Positions 9,531-18,137 of a stretch of 44,760 nucleotides of DNA are shown here, in pieces; within the stretch, counting starts at the first letter, position 1, and each line of letters starts with the position of its first letter. The notes beneath the pieces were generated by a model that did not search any database, had not been told where the DNA came from, and saw nothing but the letters and a program-made list of their open reading frames with translations. The DNA comes from Candidatus Aenigmatarchaeota archaeon (GTDB lineage Archaea > Aenigmatarchaeota > Aenigmatarchaeia > QMZS01), in NCBI GenBank assembly GCA_023134135.1, contig JAGLVB010000019.1:1-44760 (forward strand), read 5' to 3'. The position numbers were made by a program, and so were the translations under genes.

Positions 9531-10097
9531 CTAAGAAACAACAATCAAAAGCAGTTTTCCCAAAACCTGACTTAATCCTTCTGAATCCTTCCCTTTTACA
9601 ATTATATTTTTTCCGTCAAATTCAATTGAATTGCCTTGTAATTTTTCATCAGGTCCGAGAATAATTATTGATGGTTCTTCATAGAGATATTCTGATAAAA
9701 TTGTAGAATTTATCTCTTTTGGCTCTTTCAGGAAAGTATTGTAATAATAACTCAAATAATACGCAAAAGACATAGTCTTAACAACACCCTCAGTAGTCTC
9801 CACAACAAGATTTATTCTCTCTGATTCAAAAAAGTCTTTTATTTGCTCGGTATCAGCAAATTCATATTCTTTTGCCAAAATCAGGTGAGTTCCGGCATTA
9901 TAAGCGGGTTTATGCCATTCATTGTCAATTAAAAAACAGATATAATAATAATCGCAAATCATTGTTTTATTATTCAATTGGAGATTGCCATTTCCTTCGG
10001 GCGCTAAGGGTTCCGGTGTTGTTGGAATCAACAGTAATATTGCAAATAAAAGGGTTATTATACCCATTATTCCAAAAACAATCTTCCAATCTCCCAT
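9531..10097 (-). CDS. Hypothetical membrane-anchored protein
   Basis: N-terminal TM MGDWKIVFGIMGIITLLFAILLLIP followed by a soluble domain. Confidence 0.6.
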   Translation of the reverse strand: MGDWKIVFGIMGIITLLFAILLLIPTTPEPLAPEGNGNLQLNNKTMICDYYYICFLIDNEWHKPAYNAGTHLILAKEYEFADTEQIKDFFESERINLVVETTEGVVKTMSFAYYLSYYYNTFLKEPKEINSTILSEYLYEEPSIIILGPDEKLQGNSIEFDGKNIIVKGKDSEGLSQVLGKLLLIVVS

Positions 10098-10192
10098 AAA
10101 TAATCCTTTTTCAATTTAAACCTAAAAACCAGATGTCAATCCCATTATTTTTCAATGGTATTGTAAACTTAAAATTTAACTTAATTACATTA

Positions 10193-10810
10193 ATGGTAGA
10201 ACTAAAAGTTGAAGACCTCAAAAAACTAAGAGAAAACAAAAGAAATTTCAGTCAGATGTTTGATTTAGTGATTAATATCTCTGGTTTGGACCTAAAAAAG
10301 CCGGAAAACAGGATTAGGGACAAAGTAAAGCTAAATCATAAAATCAGAGACCGTAAAATATGCTTTATTGTTGAATCTCTCATAACAAAAGCAAATGAGA
10401 CCAAACAAAAAGTATTAAAAATTTCAGAATTGGATTTTAAGAAAAGCGAAGGCAAAAAACTTGCAAGAGATTATGATTTCTTTGTTGTGGAAGCTCCTTT
10501 AATGCCTAAAGTAGCAAAAGTCCTTGGAAAATACATTGGACCAAGAAACAAATCAATGATTCCAATTCCTCCAACCGCAAAAAATCTCCCTCTTGTAATC
10601 CAGGATCTTGAACGAACAATTTCAGTAAACCTGATAAAACAACCTATGATACAAATTCCTATTGGAACTGAAAAACTAAAAGATGAAGAATTAATTGAAA
10701 ATTTCAACACTGTATACAATCACATAAATGAGAATATTGAAAATAAAGGCGGAATTATAAAAGCAGCTTACATTAAATTAACTATGTGCGAACCAATAAA
10801 ATTATTATAA
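10193..10810 (+). CDS. rpl1: Large ribosomal subunit protein uL1
   Basis: MVELKVEDLKKLRENKRNFSQMFDLVINISGLDLKKPENRI...LMPKVAKVLGKYIGPRNKSMIPIPPTA; start moved from 10133 to the internal ATG at 10193 by family expectation. Confidence 0.92.
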   Translation: MVELKVEDLKKLRENKRNFSQMFDLVINISGLDLKKPENRIRDKVKLNHKIRDRKICFIVESLITKANETKQKVLKISELDFKKSEGKKLARDYDFFVVEAPLMPKVAKVLGKYIGPRNKSMIPIPPTAKNLPLVIQDLERTISVNLIKQPMIQIPIGTEKLKDEELIENFNTVYNHINENIENKGGIIKAAYIKLTMCEPIKLL

Positions 10811-10811
10811 T

Positions 10812-11636
10812 ATGGTATCTGAAAAGAAAGTTGGGTTACTTAAAAAAATTAATAAATTGTTAAAAGAACATGACTCTCTTTTGCTTTTTGATTTAGACCA
10901 AATACCTTCAAGACAACTGCACCAGATTAGAAACCAATTAAAAAAAGAAGAAATATTTGCAATAGTTCCTAAAAAAAGCGTTCTTGAATTGAGTCTTAAA
11001 GAAAATAAAAAGGATTTAAGCCTTGACGAATTCAAACAACCTGCGCTTATTTATTCAAACAAAAATATATTTGACATTCTTAAGAGTCTTAAAAAATTAA
11101 CAGTTAAAAGAAAAATAAAAGTTAATGAAATTGTATCTGGAGAAATTGAAATTCCAGCAATGGACACTGAAATTCAGGCAGGTCCTGCAATAAGCATCTT
11201 CAAACAATTCCAGATTCAGACAATAATGAAAGCCGGTAAAATCGCAGTAAGAGAAGCAAAAGTTATATGCAAAGAAGGAGACAAAGCAGATGGAGGTCTT
11301 GTTTCTCTTTTAAATATACTAAACATAGAACCCGCTGAATTAACAATTCAACCTGCGCTTGGTTACAGCCAAAATATGATTTACAACAAAAATATTCTTG
11401 AATTGGATGAAACTTATTTCAAAAACCAGATTAATGTGTGCGCAAACAATTTATTTAAATTAACAACTCATGTGAACTATCCTACAAAAGACAATATTTC
11501 TATATTGTTGCAGAAAAGCGGACAACACGCAAGAAGTCTTGGTATGAAACTTGGAGTGCCTGCAAAAGAATTGCTTCCGGATTTATTAAGAATCGCGCGA
11601 GCAAATGCAAGCAATCTGGAGGCGAGTTCTAAATAA
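10812..11636 (+). CDS. rpl10: Large ribosomal subunit protein uL10 (P0)
   Basis: 274 aa adjacent to uL1; IQAGPAISIFKQFQIQTIMKAGKIAVREAKVICKEGD typical of archaeal P0. Confidence 0.92.
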   Translation: MVSEKKVGLLKKINKLLKEHDSLLLFDLDQIPSRQLHQIRNQLKKEEIFAIVPKKSVLELSLKENKKDLSLDEFKQPALIYSNKNIFDILKSLKKLTVKRKIKVNEIVSGEIEIPAMDTEIQAGPAISIFKQFQIQTIMKAGKIAVREAKVICKEGDKADGGLVSLLNILNIEPAELTIQPALGYSQNMIYNKNILELDETYFKNQINVCANNLFKLTTHVNYPTKDNISILLQKSGQHARSLGMKLGVPAKELLPDLLRIARANASNLEASSK

Positions 11637-11679
11637 AATAAGTGATTAATGAAGTTTGTGCCAATTGCTAAAAACCTCA

Positions 11680-11820
11680 TTATTTAAATTTTGCCACGCA
11701 TATTTTACACAAACCTTTTTCAGCATTATAACATTCTGAACAAACAAGTCTTCCGCAAAGATTGCAGGAATTCATTATCCCGGGTTTTCCGCAAATTTGG
11801 CAGAGACCTTCTTTTATCAT
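11680..11820 (-). CDS. Small zinc-ribbon protein (46 aa)
   Basis: My translation: MIKEGLCQICGKPGIMNSCNLCGRLVCSECYNAEKGLCKICVAKFK*; four CxxC pairs. Below the ORF-track length cutoff. Confidence 0.78.
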   Translation of the reverse strand: MIKEGLCQICGKPGIMNSCNLCGRLVCSECYNAEKGLCKICVAKFK

Positions 11821-11859
11821 ATATGTAATTACAAGTAAAATCAAAATAAACAGATTATT

Positions 11860-12234
11860 ATGGAAGTTCTGTATATTATAATCCTCATTCTTTTTCTGAT
11901 AATTATTCTCTTATTCTATCTCTTAATTTCAAGAAGAAAAGATATAAAAGCCATCAGGAAAGATGCAATTGAAAAAAGCAGGCTTGTTCTGGAAGGTAAA
12001 TTTAAAGAACAACTTGCGCCTTTCCTCCCTGATTTTAATTTCAATCCAACAGATGCAAGGTTTCTTGGTTCCCCGATTGATTTTGTTATCTTTGACGGAG
12101 CCGCAGACAGCAATGTGAAAAAAATTGTATTTGTTGAGGTAAAATCCGGAAAAAGCAAGCTTACAAAAAAAGAAGAACAAATAAGAGATGTTATATATAA
12201 TGGGAATGTTGAATTTAAAATATACAGGATTTAA
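11860..12234 (+). CDS. TM-anchored Holliday-junction-resolvase-related (endonuclease-like) protein
   Basis: N-terminal TM then LGSPIDFVIFDG...KKIVFVEVKSGKSKLTKKEEQIRDVI, a D...ExK nuclease-like motif. Confidence 0.72.
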   Translation: MEVLYIIILILFLIIILLFYLLISRRKDIKAIRKDAIEKSRLVLEGKFKEQLAPFLPDFNFNPTDARFLGSPIDFVIFDGAADSNVKKIVFVEVKSGKSKLTKKEEQIRDVIYNGNVEFKIYRI

Positions 12235-12253
12235 TAGAAAAGATCTATCAAGT

Positions 12254-12652
12254 TTAAAGTTCATCCAATAAATCCAGATCCTTCATCTGAAAATAATACT
12301 CAACTTTTTCTATTTCATAATTCACTACATCCATCTTATTGCGACCATCATATCTGGCTCCAAATATTCTTCCATTCTCTTTTAATCTTTCATATAATCG
12401 TTGCGCTATGCAAAATTCTCTATAACTGTCCGGTCTTTCCAAGAAGGTATAATAGCAGCAACCATAGGAATTAGTTCTCTCACCCTTTTCTGCTAACCTA
12501 AGAATTATTTTTTTCTTTAAATTATCATAAGGCCACTCTCTATTATATAATTCTCCCATTATAATATCTTTCTCCAGTTTTTCTGCTTCCTGATTATTTA
12601 TAAATAGGGTAAAATCCAAATCTCCATTTGAATCATATTTAATCACTTTCAT
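12254..12652 (-). CDS. Hypothetical protein
   Basis: 132-aa ORF in an otherwise empty region. Confidence 0.55.
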   Translation of the reverse strand: MKVIKYDSNGDLDFTLFINNQEAEKLEKDIIMGELYNREWPYDNLKKKIILRLAEKGERTNSYGCCYYTFLERPDSYREFCIAQRLYERLKENGRIFGARYDGRNKMDVVNYEIEKVEYYFQMKDLDLLDEL

Positions 12653-12684
12653 ATTTTATAGTTTAATTTAAACAGAAATATATA

Positions 12685-13137
12685 TTAGATAAATAAACCA
12701 CCCAAACCTTTTTCAACAGATTCTTTAGCTATAGAATTAAATTCAAACAAATTGTCTTGTTCTATAAATTCATCATAAGATACTTCTTTATATCCTCTAT
12801 TAATCAGAAGTTTCTTTAATTCAGAAGGATTTCCTTTTAAATCAAAACGTTCTGAAATTTTATCAGCATCTCTATATAAAACCGAAGTATAACTATCAAC
12901 TCCATGTTGCGCAAGTATTTTATCAAAAGGATTTACATACCAGACCCTTGATTCCTCCGGCTCATAAATCTTCGCCCTGTTTGAATTATCTTCATAGGTT
13001 AGATTTCCGATATTTACAAAAACAGGAATTCTGTCATCTTGAAATTCTATATAAAATTTACAGGATTTTTCTAAATTAGTCATTAATCTGAATATATCTT
13101 CCTCAACGAGTCTTCCTATATAATATAATTCCACCAT
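12685..13137 (-). CDS. Hypothetical protein
   Basis: 150-aa ORF in an otherwise empty region. Confidence 0.55.
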   Translation of the reverse strand: MVELYYIGRLVEEDIFRLMTNLEKSCKFYIEFQDDRIPVFVNIGNLTYEDNSNRAKIYEPEESRVWYVNPFDKILAQHGVDSYTSVLYRDADKISERFDLKGNPSELKKLLINRGYKEVSYDEFIEQDNLFEFNSIAKESVEKGLGGLFI

Positions 13138-13203
13138 ACTTTATTATCAAAAAATAATTTAAATGTTTATGAAAATTAGCAATATCCAATTCTCTCAACC
13201 AAT

Positions 13204-13845
13204 TCACCCCAAATTAAAAGAATCCATGTGAACGGTTGAACATTTCCCGCTAAAAGTCATCAGATTGCTGCCATATACCATATCTCCCTGAAAACCATAA
13301 ATCCTGCTCCCTACATCCAATTTTACTTCAAGATTCTGCGGATAAGTTACAGTCATATCGCCTTCATTGACCGTCAACTCGCCTATTTTCAAATGAGCTA
13401 CTCTTAGTTCATCAATATTCATATCATATAACTGCACCTTTGAATTTCCATCAAGTTTAAAAGTTCCAGAAGATAAACCTGTTACTGAACCTGAAATTAA
13501 GGAATTTGTGAATAAAATAGAACCTGTGAAATTCTTCAGCAACAATTCGCCATCAACAGTCAAATCCTTGTCATCTACTTTTAATTTATAAGCCCCGTAA
13601 AATTTCATATTTATATCAGATGGAACGCCTACCTGCAAATCATTCAGCTCCCTTGTTGAAAAAGACAACAAGATATTTTCCTGAAACTCCTGATTCCTGT
13701 CAAACAATTTGTTAAAAAGTTCATTAACCGGAGAAAGCACATTAGTTAAAGAACTCGCAAAATCAGATGAAAAAAAAGGAAATATCCCTAAAGAAACAAT
13801 TAACACCAAAATTAATATTGTAATAGGAACCTTCCAATCCACCAT
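13204..13845 (-). CDS. Hypothetical membrane-anchored protein
   Basis: N-terminal TM MVDWKVPITILILVLIVSLGIFPFF, then beta-rich extracytoplasmic-looking domain. Confidence 0.62.
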   Translation of the reverse strand: MVDWKVPITILILVLIVSLGIFPFFSSDFASSLTNVLSPVNELFNKLFDRNQEFQENILLSFSTRELNDLQVGVPSDINMKFYGAYKLKVDDKDLTVDGELLLKNFTGSILFTNSLISGSVTGLSSGTFKLDGNSKVQLYDMNIDELRVAHLKIGELTVNEGDMTVTYPQNLEVKLDVGSRIYGFQGDMVYGSNLMTFSGKCSTVHMDSFNLG

Positions 13846-13876
13846 ACCTTATTTTGTTTTTATGTTTAATATCCAG

Positions 13877-14479
13877 TCAGCTTAATTTTAACGCCTGTTT
13901 AACCTCTTCTATATTAACGCTTTCCCTCAAAATTCTCCTGTTAATCAAATCAACGACTGTAGAGGGTCTCTTATATTTGCATTCTCCCTCAACAACAAAA
14001 TCAACCTCCGGTTTCACGTATTTGGCTTCAGTGACATCTTCCTCTCCTGAAAAATTTGCTGATGTTGCTGTGATGGGAAATCCTGCTTTTTCAATTATTT
14101 CCCTTATTATCTCATTTTCAGGAAATCTTATTCCTATTAAACCATTCCCTGTAGTAAGCAAATCAGAAACAACCTCTTTTTTAGGGAGGATTATTGTAAC
14201 AGGACCCGGCAACAATTTCTTTAAAATCTCCTTGTCCTTCTCAAAAACGCAGGCAATACTATCCAGCATTTTAAAATTTGACACAGCAACAGAAATTGGT
14301 TTGCTTAAAGACTTATGTTTTACCTCAAATAATCTTCTTATTGCAATCTCATTAAAAATATTTGCTCCAAGCCCATAAACAGTTTCGGTTGGGTAAGCGA
14401 TTATTCCGCCTAATTTTAAGACCTCTGCGGCTTTTTCTATTTGGTTCATAAATTTATGAAATTTTAGTTTATTTGGCAA
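13877..14479 (-). CDS. Sua5/YciO/YrdC-family L-threonylcarbamoyladenylate synthase
   Basis: AAEVLKLGGIIAYPTETVYGLGANIFNEIAIRRLFEVKHKSLSKPISVAV; KLLPGPVTIILPKK; GIRFPENEIIREIIEKAGFPITATSANFSGE. Confidence 0.92.
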   Translation of the reverse strand: MPNKLKFHKFMNQIEKAAEVLKLGGIIAYPTETVYGLGANIFNEIAIRRLFEVKHKSLSKPISVAVSNFKMLDSIACVFEKDKEILKKLLPGPVTIILPKKEVVSDLLTTGNGLIGIRFPENEIIREIIEKAGFPITATSANFSGEEDVTEAKYVKPEVDFVVEGECKYKRPSTVVDLINRRILRESVNIEEVKQALKLS

Positions 14480-14530
14480 ATAACCCTTTTTCCAAAAAGT
14501 AAAATATATAATTTTAGTTATTATTAGTTT

Positions 14531-15001
14531 ATGGTAATGGATAATTTAATTTGGGTTTCTTTTGGAGAAGTCTACTATCCAGAAGATGAAATTAATTTAA
14601 GAGATACTAGAAAACTTATAGAATCTGAAACTGATTTTATTTTAATAACAAATCATACTAATTACTTATATTCCTCCAATAAACCAAAAAATGTAGAGTT
14701 GCGGATTGATTATGACGGAGAATTAAAGCTAAAAAGGGTTGGAGGTGATGCAACAGATTTTCCTAAATTAATAAATGAAGGCTATAATCTAATCAAAATA
14801 TTAAAAGAATCTGGTTTGGATTATAAAAAAGAGATAGACCTATCTTCTTATGGAAAAGACGTGGTTAAGGATTATAATACTATGAAATCTGAAATAGAAA
14901 AAACTATTAAAGAAATTTTTGGTGGTGATATGGAAAAAGATGGGATTTATAAAGAAGATTGTATGGTTGGAGTCACTTATTCTCATTTGGATACTTTTTA
15001 A
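14531..15001 (+). CDS. Hypothetical protein, tandem paralog 1
   Basis: 156 aa; similar overall plan to the next ORF (DLEEAKKFIES/DTRKLIES, EIFGxD, V.YS..DTF C-terminus). Confidence 0.65.
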   Translation: MVMDNLIWVSFGEVYYPEDEINLRDTRKLIESETDFILITNHTNYLYSSNKPKNVELRIDYDGELKLKRVGGDATDFPKLINEGYNLIKILKESGLDYKKEIDLSSYGKDVVKDYNTMKSEIEKTIKEIFGGDMEKDGIYKEDCMVGVTYSHLDTF

Positions 15002-15101
15002 ATTATAACCTGTGTGGATTTTCTAATTTTAGTGTATTTTACAAATAAGGCACTTTTTCAGGGAATGAAGAAGTATATATTCTTTTAATCATTATTGAAT
15101 T

Positions 15102-15590
15102 ATGGTAACAAAAGATGAAGAGTCCTTAAGAATAATAGTTGGTTTTAATAGAAAATATACTCCAAACGACCTGATTGATTTAGAAGAAGCTAAAAAATTT
15201 ATAGAATCCACAACTGATTTTAAACTAACAAATTCAGACTCATCTTATCGCATAGATTTCTATAATGAATCTGAAAAAGAAGAATTGCTAGTCCACTCTG
15301 ATGGAAAGATATCTTTGGAAAAAGTTGTGGATAATGCAAAAACAGAAATACCTGAATTGATAAAGGAAGGATATGAGATGGTTGTAGGATTAAAAGAACT
15401 TGGTTTTGTGTATAAAAAAGAATTAAGTCTGCTTATTAGAAAAGAAGAAAATGCATCTGAAATTTATAATAACTTGGAACCTGAATTAAATAAAACTATT
15501 GGAGAAATTTTTGGAGAGGATATAAAAACAACTTACCGAGATTATGGTCATCTTTTTAGGGTTGATTATTCTCCTTCCGATACTTTTTAA
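15102..15590 (+). CDS. Hypothetical protein, tandem paralog 2
   Basis: 162 aa; paralog of 14531-15001; C-terminus VDYSPSDTF versus VTYSHLDTF. Confidence 0.65.
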   Translation: MVTKDEESLRIIVGFNRKYTPNDLIDLEEAKKFIESTTDFKLTNSDSSYRIDFYNESEKEELLVHSDGKISLEKVVDNAKTEIPELIKEGYEMVVGLKELGFVYKKELSLLIRKEENASEIYNNLEPELNKTIGEIFGEDIKTTYRDYGHLFRVDYSPSDTF

Positions 15591-15614
15591 ATTATAGCCC
15601 CGCGCGGATTCGAA

Positions 15615-15681
15615 TGCCGCTGGATTTTTTGAATTATATTTTCTTTCCTTTGAGCCTTTCTTTTTAAAAAGAAAGGCTCAA
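15615..15681 (-). other. tRNA-Gln(UUG) T-arm intron (53/54), 67 nt
   Basis: BHB: central CCGC/GCGG, bulges GG|T and CA|T; contains a 30-nt perfect palindrome (15651-15680). Confidence 0.82.
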
Positions 15682-15696
15682 CCGCGGTCACTGGCT

Positions 15697-15741
15697 AACT
15701 TTAATCATCGCAAATTTAACATTTGCTCTTTCCTTTGAATT
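15697..15741 (-). other. tRNA-Gln(UUG) anticodon-loop intron (37/38), 45 nt
   Basis: BHB: outer helix CTGGC/GCCAG, central CTTT/AAAG, bulges GG|A and TT|A; inner helix weak (relaxed motif). Confidence 0.85.
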
Positions 15742-15757
15742 CCAAAGGCCAGTATCC

Positions 15758-15800
15758 TTGACCCTTCCTTTGCCTTATTTGACAATCTATCAAAGAAAGA
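15758..15800 (-). other. tRNA-Gln(UUG) D-loop intron (about 21/22), 43 nt
   Basis: BHB: central GGCC/GGTC, bulges CA|T and AA|G, inner helix CTTTCTTTG/CAAAGGAAG. Confidence 0.85.
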
Positions 15801-15890
15801 TGGGCCGCTAGACTACGGGGCTATAATTAATCTTCCTAAAAAAATAAACAAAGCAATTATTGCTTTTTTATGTATCTTTTATAACTAATT

Positions 15891-16928
15891 ATGTTTGAGA
15901 ATCTAATTCCACAGGATTATCTATATGCTATTCTCATTTTAATTGGCTCTGTTATTTGCGCAAAAATATTCTATTTTACGCTTAAACAATATGTGGCAAA
16001 AATAACTGCAAAAACAAAAACCACTATGGATGATGAACTGGTGGAAGCGTGTCACAAACCGATTTATATGGGTATTATGCTGATTGGCGGTTATTATGCA
16101 GTAAACTACCTTAAAGTGCTTATCCCTTATAAAGCTTCAATAGAAACCTTCTTTGTTGTTGCGGGTGTTGCTCTTAGTACTTGGACTTTGGTAAAAATCA
16201 TAGATACTTTTGTGATGCATTACACAACCAAAGATAAAACTTCAAGAGCGCAAAAAACGGTTTTCCTTAGTTTGAAAGGATTGATTAATATCTTTATCTA
16301 TGTAATAGCTATATTCATCATCTTAAGTTATTTCAATGTTGAAATAACACCTCTGCTGGCTAGTTTAGGTGTTGCCGGTCTGGCTGTTGCTCTTGCTCTC
16401 CAAAGCACACTAGCTAATTATTTTGCGGGATTGTATATATCTTCAGACAGGTCAATTAAAATTAGTGATTATATTGAACTTGAAAACGGTTTGAAAGGAC
16501 ATGTAGAAAAAATCGGGTGGAGGTCAACACAAATAAGAACTCTTCCAAACAATCTTGTTATTATTCCAAACGCCAAATTATCAGAAATGATTGTGACTAA
16601 TTATTCTGACCCAACCGAAGAATTATCGTTTTCAGTTAACTGTGGTGTGGGTTATGATTCAGACCTTGAAAAAGTTGAGAAAATAACAATATCTGTTGCC
16701 AAAAAAATGTTAAAATCCGTAGATGGCGGTGTGGAAACTTATGAGCCTCTTATGAGATTCAAGAATTTTGGGGATTCAAACATAGAATTTTCAATAATCT
16801 TAAGAGTAAAAGAATTTGTCAGCCAATATAAAATGAGGCATGAATTTATAAAAGCATTAACAAAAGAATTCAGGAAAAACAAGATAGAAATAGCTTTCCC
16901 TTGTTTAAATATTTATAACCGGAAATAA
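15891..16928 (+). CDS. mscS: MscS-family mechanosensitive ion channel
   Basis: LASLGVAGLAVALALQSTLANYFAGLYISSDRSIKISDYIEL...GHVEKIGWRSTQIRTLPNNLVIIPNAKLSE. Confidence 0.92.
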   Translation: MFENLIPQDYLYAILILIGSVICAKIFYFTLKQYVAKITAKTKTTMDDELVEACHKPIYMGIMLIGGYYAVNYLKVLIPYKASIETFFVVAGVALSTWTLVKIIDTFVMHYTTKDKTSRAQKTVFLSLKGLINIFIYVIAIFIILSYFNVEITPLLASLGVAGLAVALALQSTLANYFAGLYISSDRSIKISDYIELENGLKGHVEKIGWRSTQIRTLPNNLVIIPNAKLSEMIVTNYSDPTEELSFSVNCGVGYDSDLEKVEKITISVAKKMLKSVDGGVETYEPLMRFKNFGDSNIEFSIILRVKEFVSQYKMRHEFIKALTKEFRKNKIEIAFPCLNIYNRK

Positions 16929-16948
16929 ATAAAAAAGTAAGACTTATT

Positions 16949-17146
16949 ATGGCAACACAAAATAAATTAATTTGGATTATAATAATTGCAGTAACTATAA
17001 CAGCAGTAATAAACTTTTTAAGTGAAATTTTATCCAACTCAACGGGGTTTGCAATTACCCCAATTATTAGTACCATTAATATGGCACTTGCTGGTTTCGT
17101 TGCAGGTATTGGATTTTATCTTGCCAAATCTTTTGCAGAAAAATAA
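16949..17146 (+). CDS. Small two-TM membrane protein
   Basis: 65 aa; hydrophobic segments IWIIIIAVTITAVINFL and TINMALAGFVAGIGFYLA. Confidence 0.55.
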   Translation: MATQNKLIWIIIIAVTITAVINFLSEILSNSTGFAITPIISTINMALAGFVAGIGFYLAKSFAEK

Positions 17147-17153
17147 TTTGTTA

Positions 17154-17801
17154 TTACAAAACCAGATTCAACAAAGCCTCTCTCTGATCCTCAGCTTTAA
17201 CAATCGCGGAAGCAACTAACACGCCTTTTGCACCTAATTCCTGAGCAATCTGCACATCCTGCTTGGTTGCAATTCCTGCCCCGCACAGGGGAATAATCTC
17301 CGGATTTATTTCATTTAGAACTTCCACAAACTTGGAAATTGCTTCTGGTTTTTCCTGAGCTATTGACCTACCGGAACCAATTAATTCCGGATCCTCATAA
17401 GCAATATAATCCGGGGAAAATTTTGCAATATCCATTACCTCTTTTATATCAGCAGCGCAGCAAACCGTCTTAATACCCAACTGTTTTGAAACAGTTATAA
17501 TTCCTTCTATTTTATCTAAAGATAATCTTCTTTCTGAATGATTAATCAAAGTGCCCATCACCCCCGCATCTTTAACTGAAGCAGGTAAAATAGAACCTGT
17601 GTGAGAACCAAATAAAACAGAATCAATGTGCTGCGATAAAGTAGGAACTATCTTTGAAATCTCTTTTAAATCCGTGAACTGTGGAACTGCCCAAATATCA
17701 GCATTTAATTTTTCCCTTATTTCCGCAATCAAATTTGCCAGTTTAATTCCTTTAATACCCAAACTTTCTTCATAAGTTTTGAAATTTATCAGATACAACA
17801 T
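17154..17801 (-). CDS. tpiA: Triosephosphate isomerase (archaeal type)
   Basis: LINFKTYEES, GTLINHSERRL, YIAYEDPELIGSGRS, LCGAGIATKQDVQIAQELGAKGVLVASAIVKAED. Confidence 0.95.
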   Translation of the reverse strand: MLYLINFKTYEESLGIKGIKLANLIAEIREKLNADIWAVPQFTDLKEISKIVPTLSQHIDSVLFGSHTGSILPASVKDAGVMGTLINHSERRLSLDKIEGIITVSKQLGIKTVCCAADIKEVMDIAKFSPDYIAYEDPELIGSGRSIAQEKPEAISKFVEVLNEINPEIIPLCGAGIATKQDVQIAQELGAKGVLVASAIVKAEDQREALLNLVL

Positions 17802-17849
17802 AATATATATAATAGAATATAAAGATAAACGCTGGGGCTGGGATTCGAA

Positions 17850-17880
17850 TACCTGAACCTTTCTGTTAAAGAAAAGATTT
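17850..17880 (-). other. tRNA-Ser(GCU) T-arm intron (53/54), 31 nt
   Basis: BHB: central CCTG/CAGG, bulges GG|A and TA|T, inner helix AATCTTTT/AGAAAGGTT (with G-U pairs). Confidence 0.84.
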
Positions 17881-17925
17881 CCCAGGGATCCATTACAGAA
17901 ACTAGCTTAGCAGGCTAGCGCCTTA

Positions 17926-18019
17926 TTGTGGAATTTAACGTCTTTTTGATATATGTCGCGAAGCGACAAATTTTCCTTTCTTTGACGTTAAGGAATTTCT
18001 TTCGAGAAAGAAAGTCTTT
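17926..18019 (-). other. tRNA-Ser(GCU) D-loop intron, 94 nt
   Basis: BHB: central GTGG/CCAC, bulges CT|A and AA|T; internal helix TTAACGTC/GACGTTAA and hairpin GTCGC-ttc-GCGAC. Confidence 0.8.
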
Positions 18020-18137
18020 AGCCACTCGGCCACCCCAGCATAACTAAATTATAAATTTTTAGTTTAGGAGAAATTTAACCCAAAATAATCAATTAGAGTT
18101 AATTTATTGATATATATAAAATAATACAAATAAAAAT

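Larger units (their letters stand above)
15595..15822 (-). tRNA. tRNA-Gln(UUG) with three introns
   Basis: Minus-strand exons 15801-15822, 15742-15757, 15682-15696, 15595-15614 join to a 73-nt cloverleaf AGCCCCGUAGUCUAGCGGCCCA-GGAUACUGGCCUUUGG-AGCCAGUGACCGCGG-UUCGAAUCCGCGCGGGGCUA; acceptor AGCCCCG/CGGGGCU, anticodon stem CUGGC/GCCAG, loop CUUUGGA, T-stem CGCGG/CCGCG. Confidence 0.9.
17830..18039 (-). tRNA. tRNA-Ser(GCU) with two introns
   Basis: Exons 18020-18039, 17881-17925, 17830-17849 join to 85 nt: GCUGGGGUGGCCGAGUGGCU-UAAGGCGCUAGCCUGCUAAGCUAGUUUCUGUAAUGGAUCCCUGGG-UUCGAAUCCCAGCCCCAGCG; acceptor GCUGGGG/CCCCAGC, anticodon loop CUGCUAA, long variable arm, G73. Confidence 0.88.

Noticed and set aside
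13854-14378. 174-aa + strand ORF
   Set aside because: Antisense to Sua5/YrdC gene.
15595-15822. Split tRNA halves rather than introns
   Set aside because: All exon pieces are in order on the same strand within a short span, so cis-splicing is sufficient.
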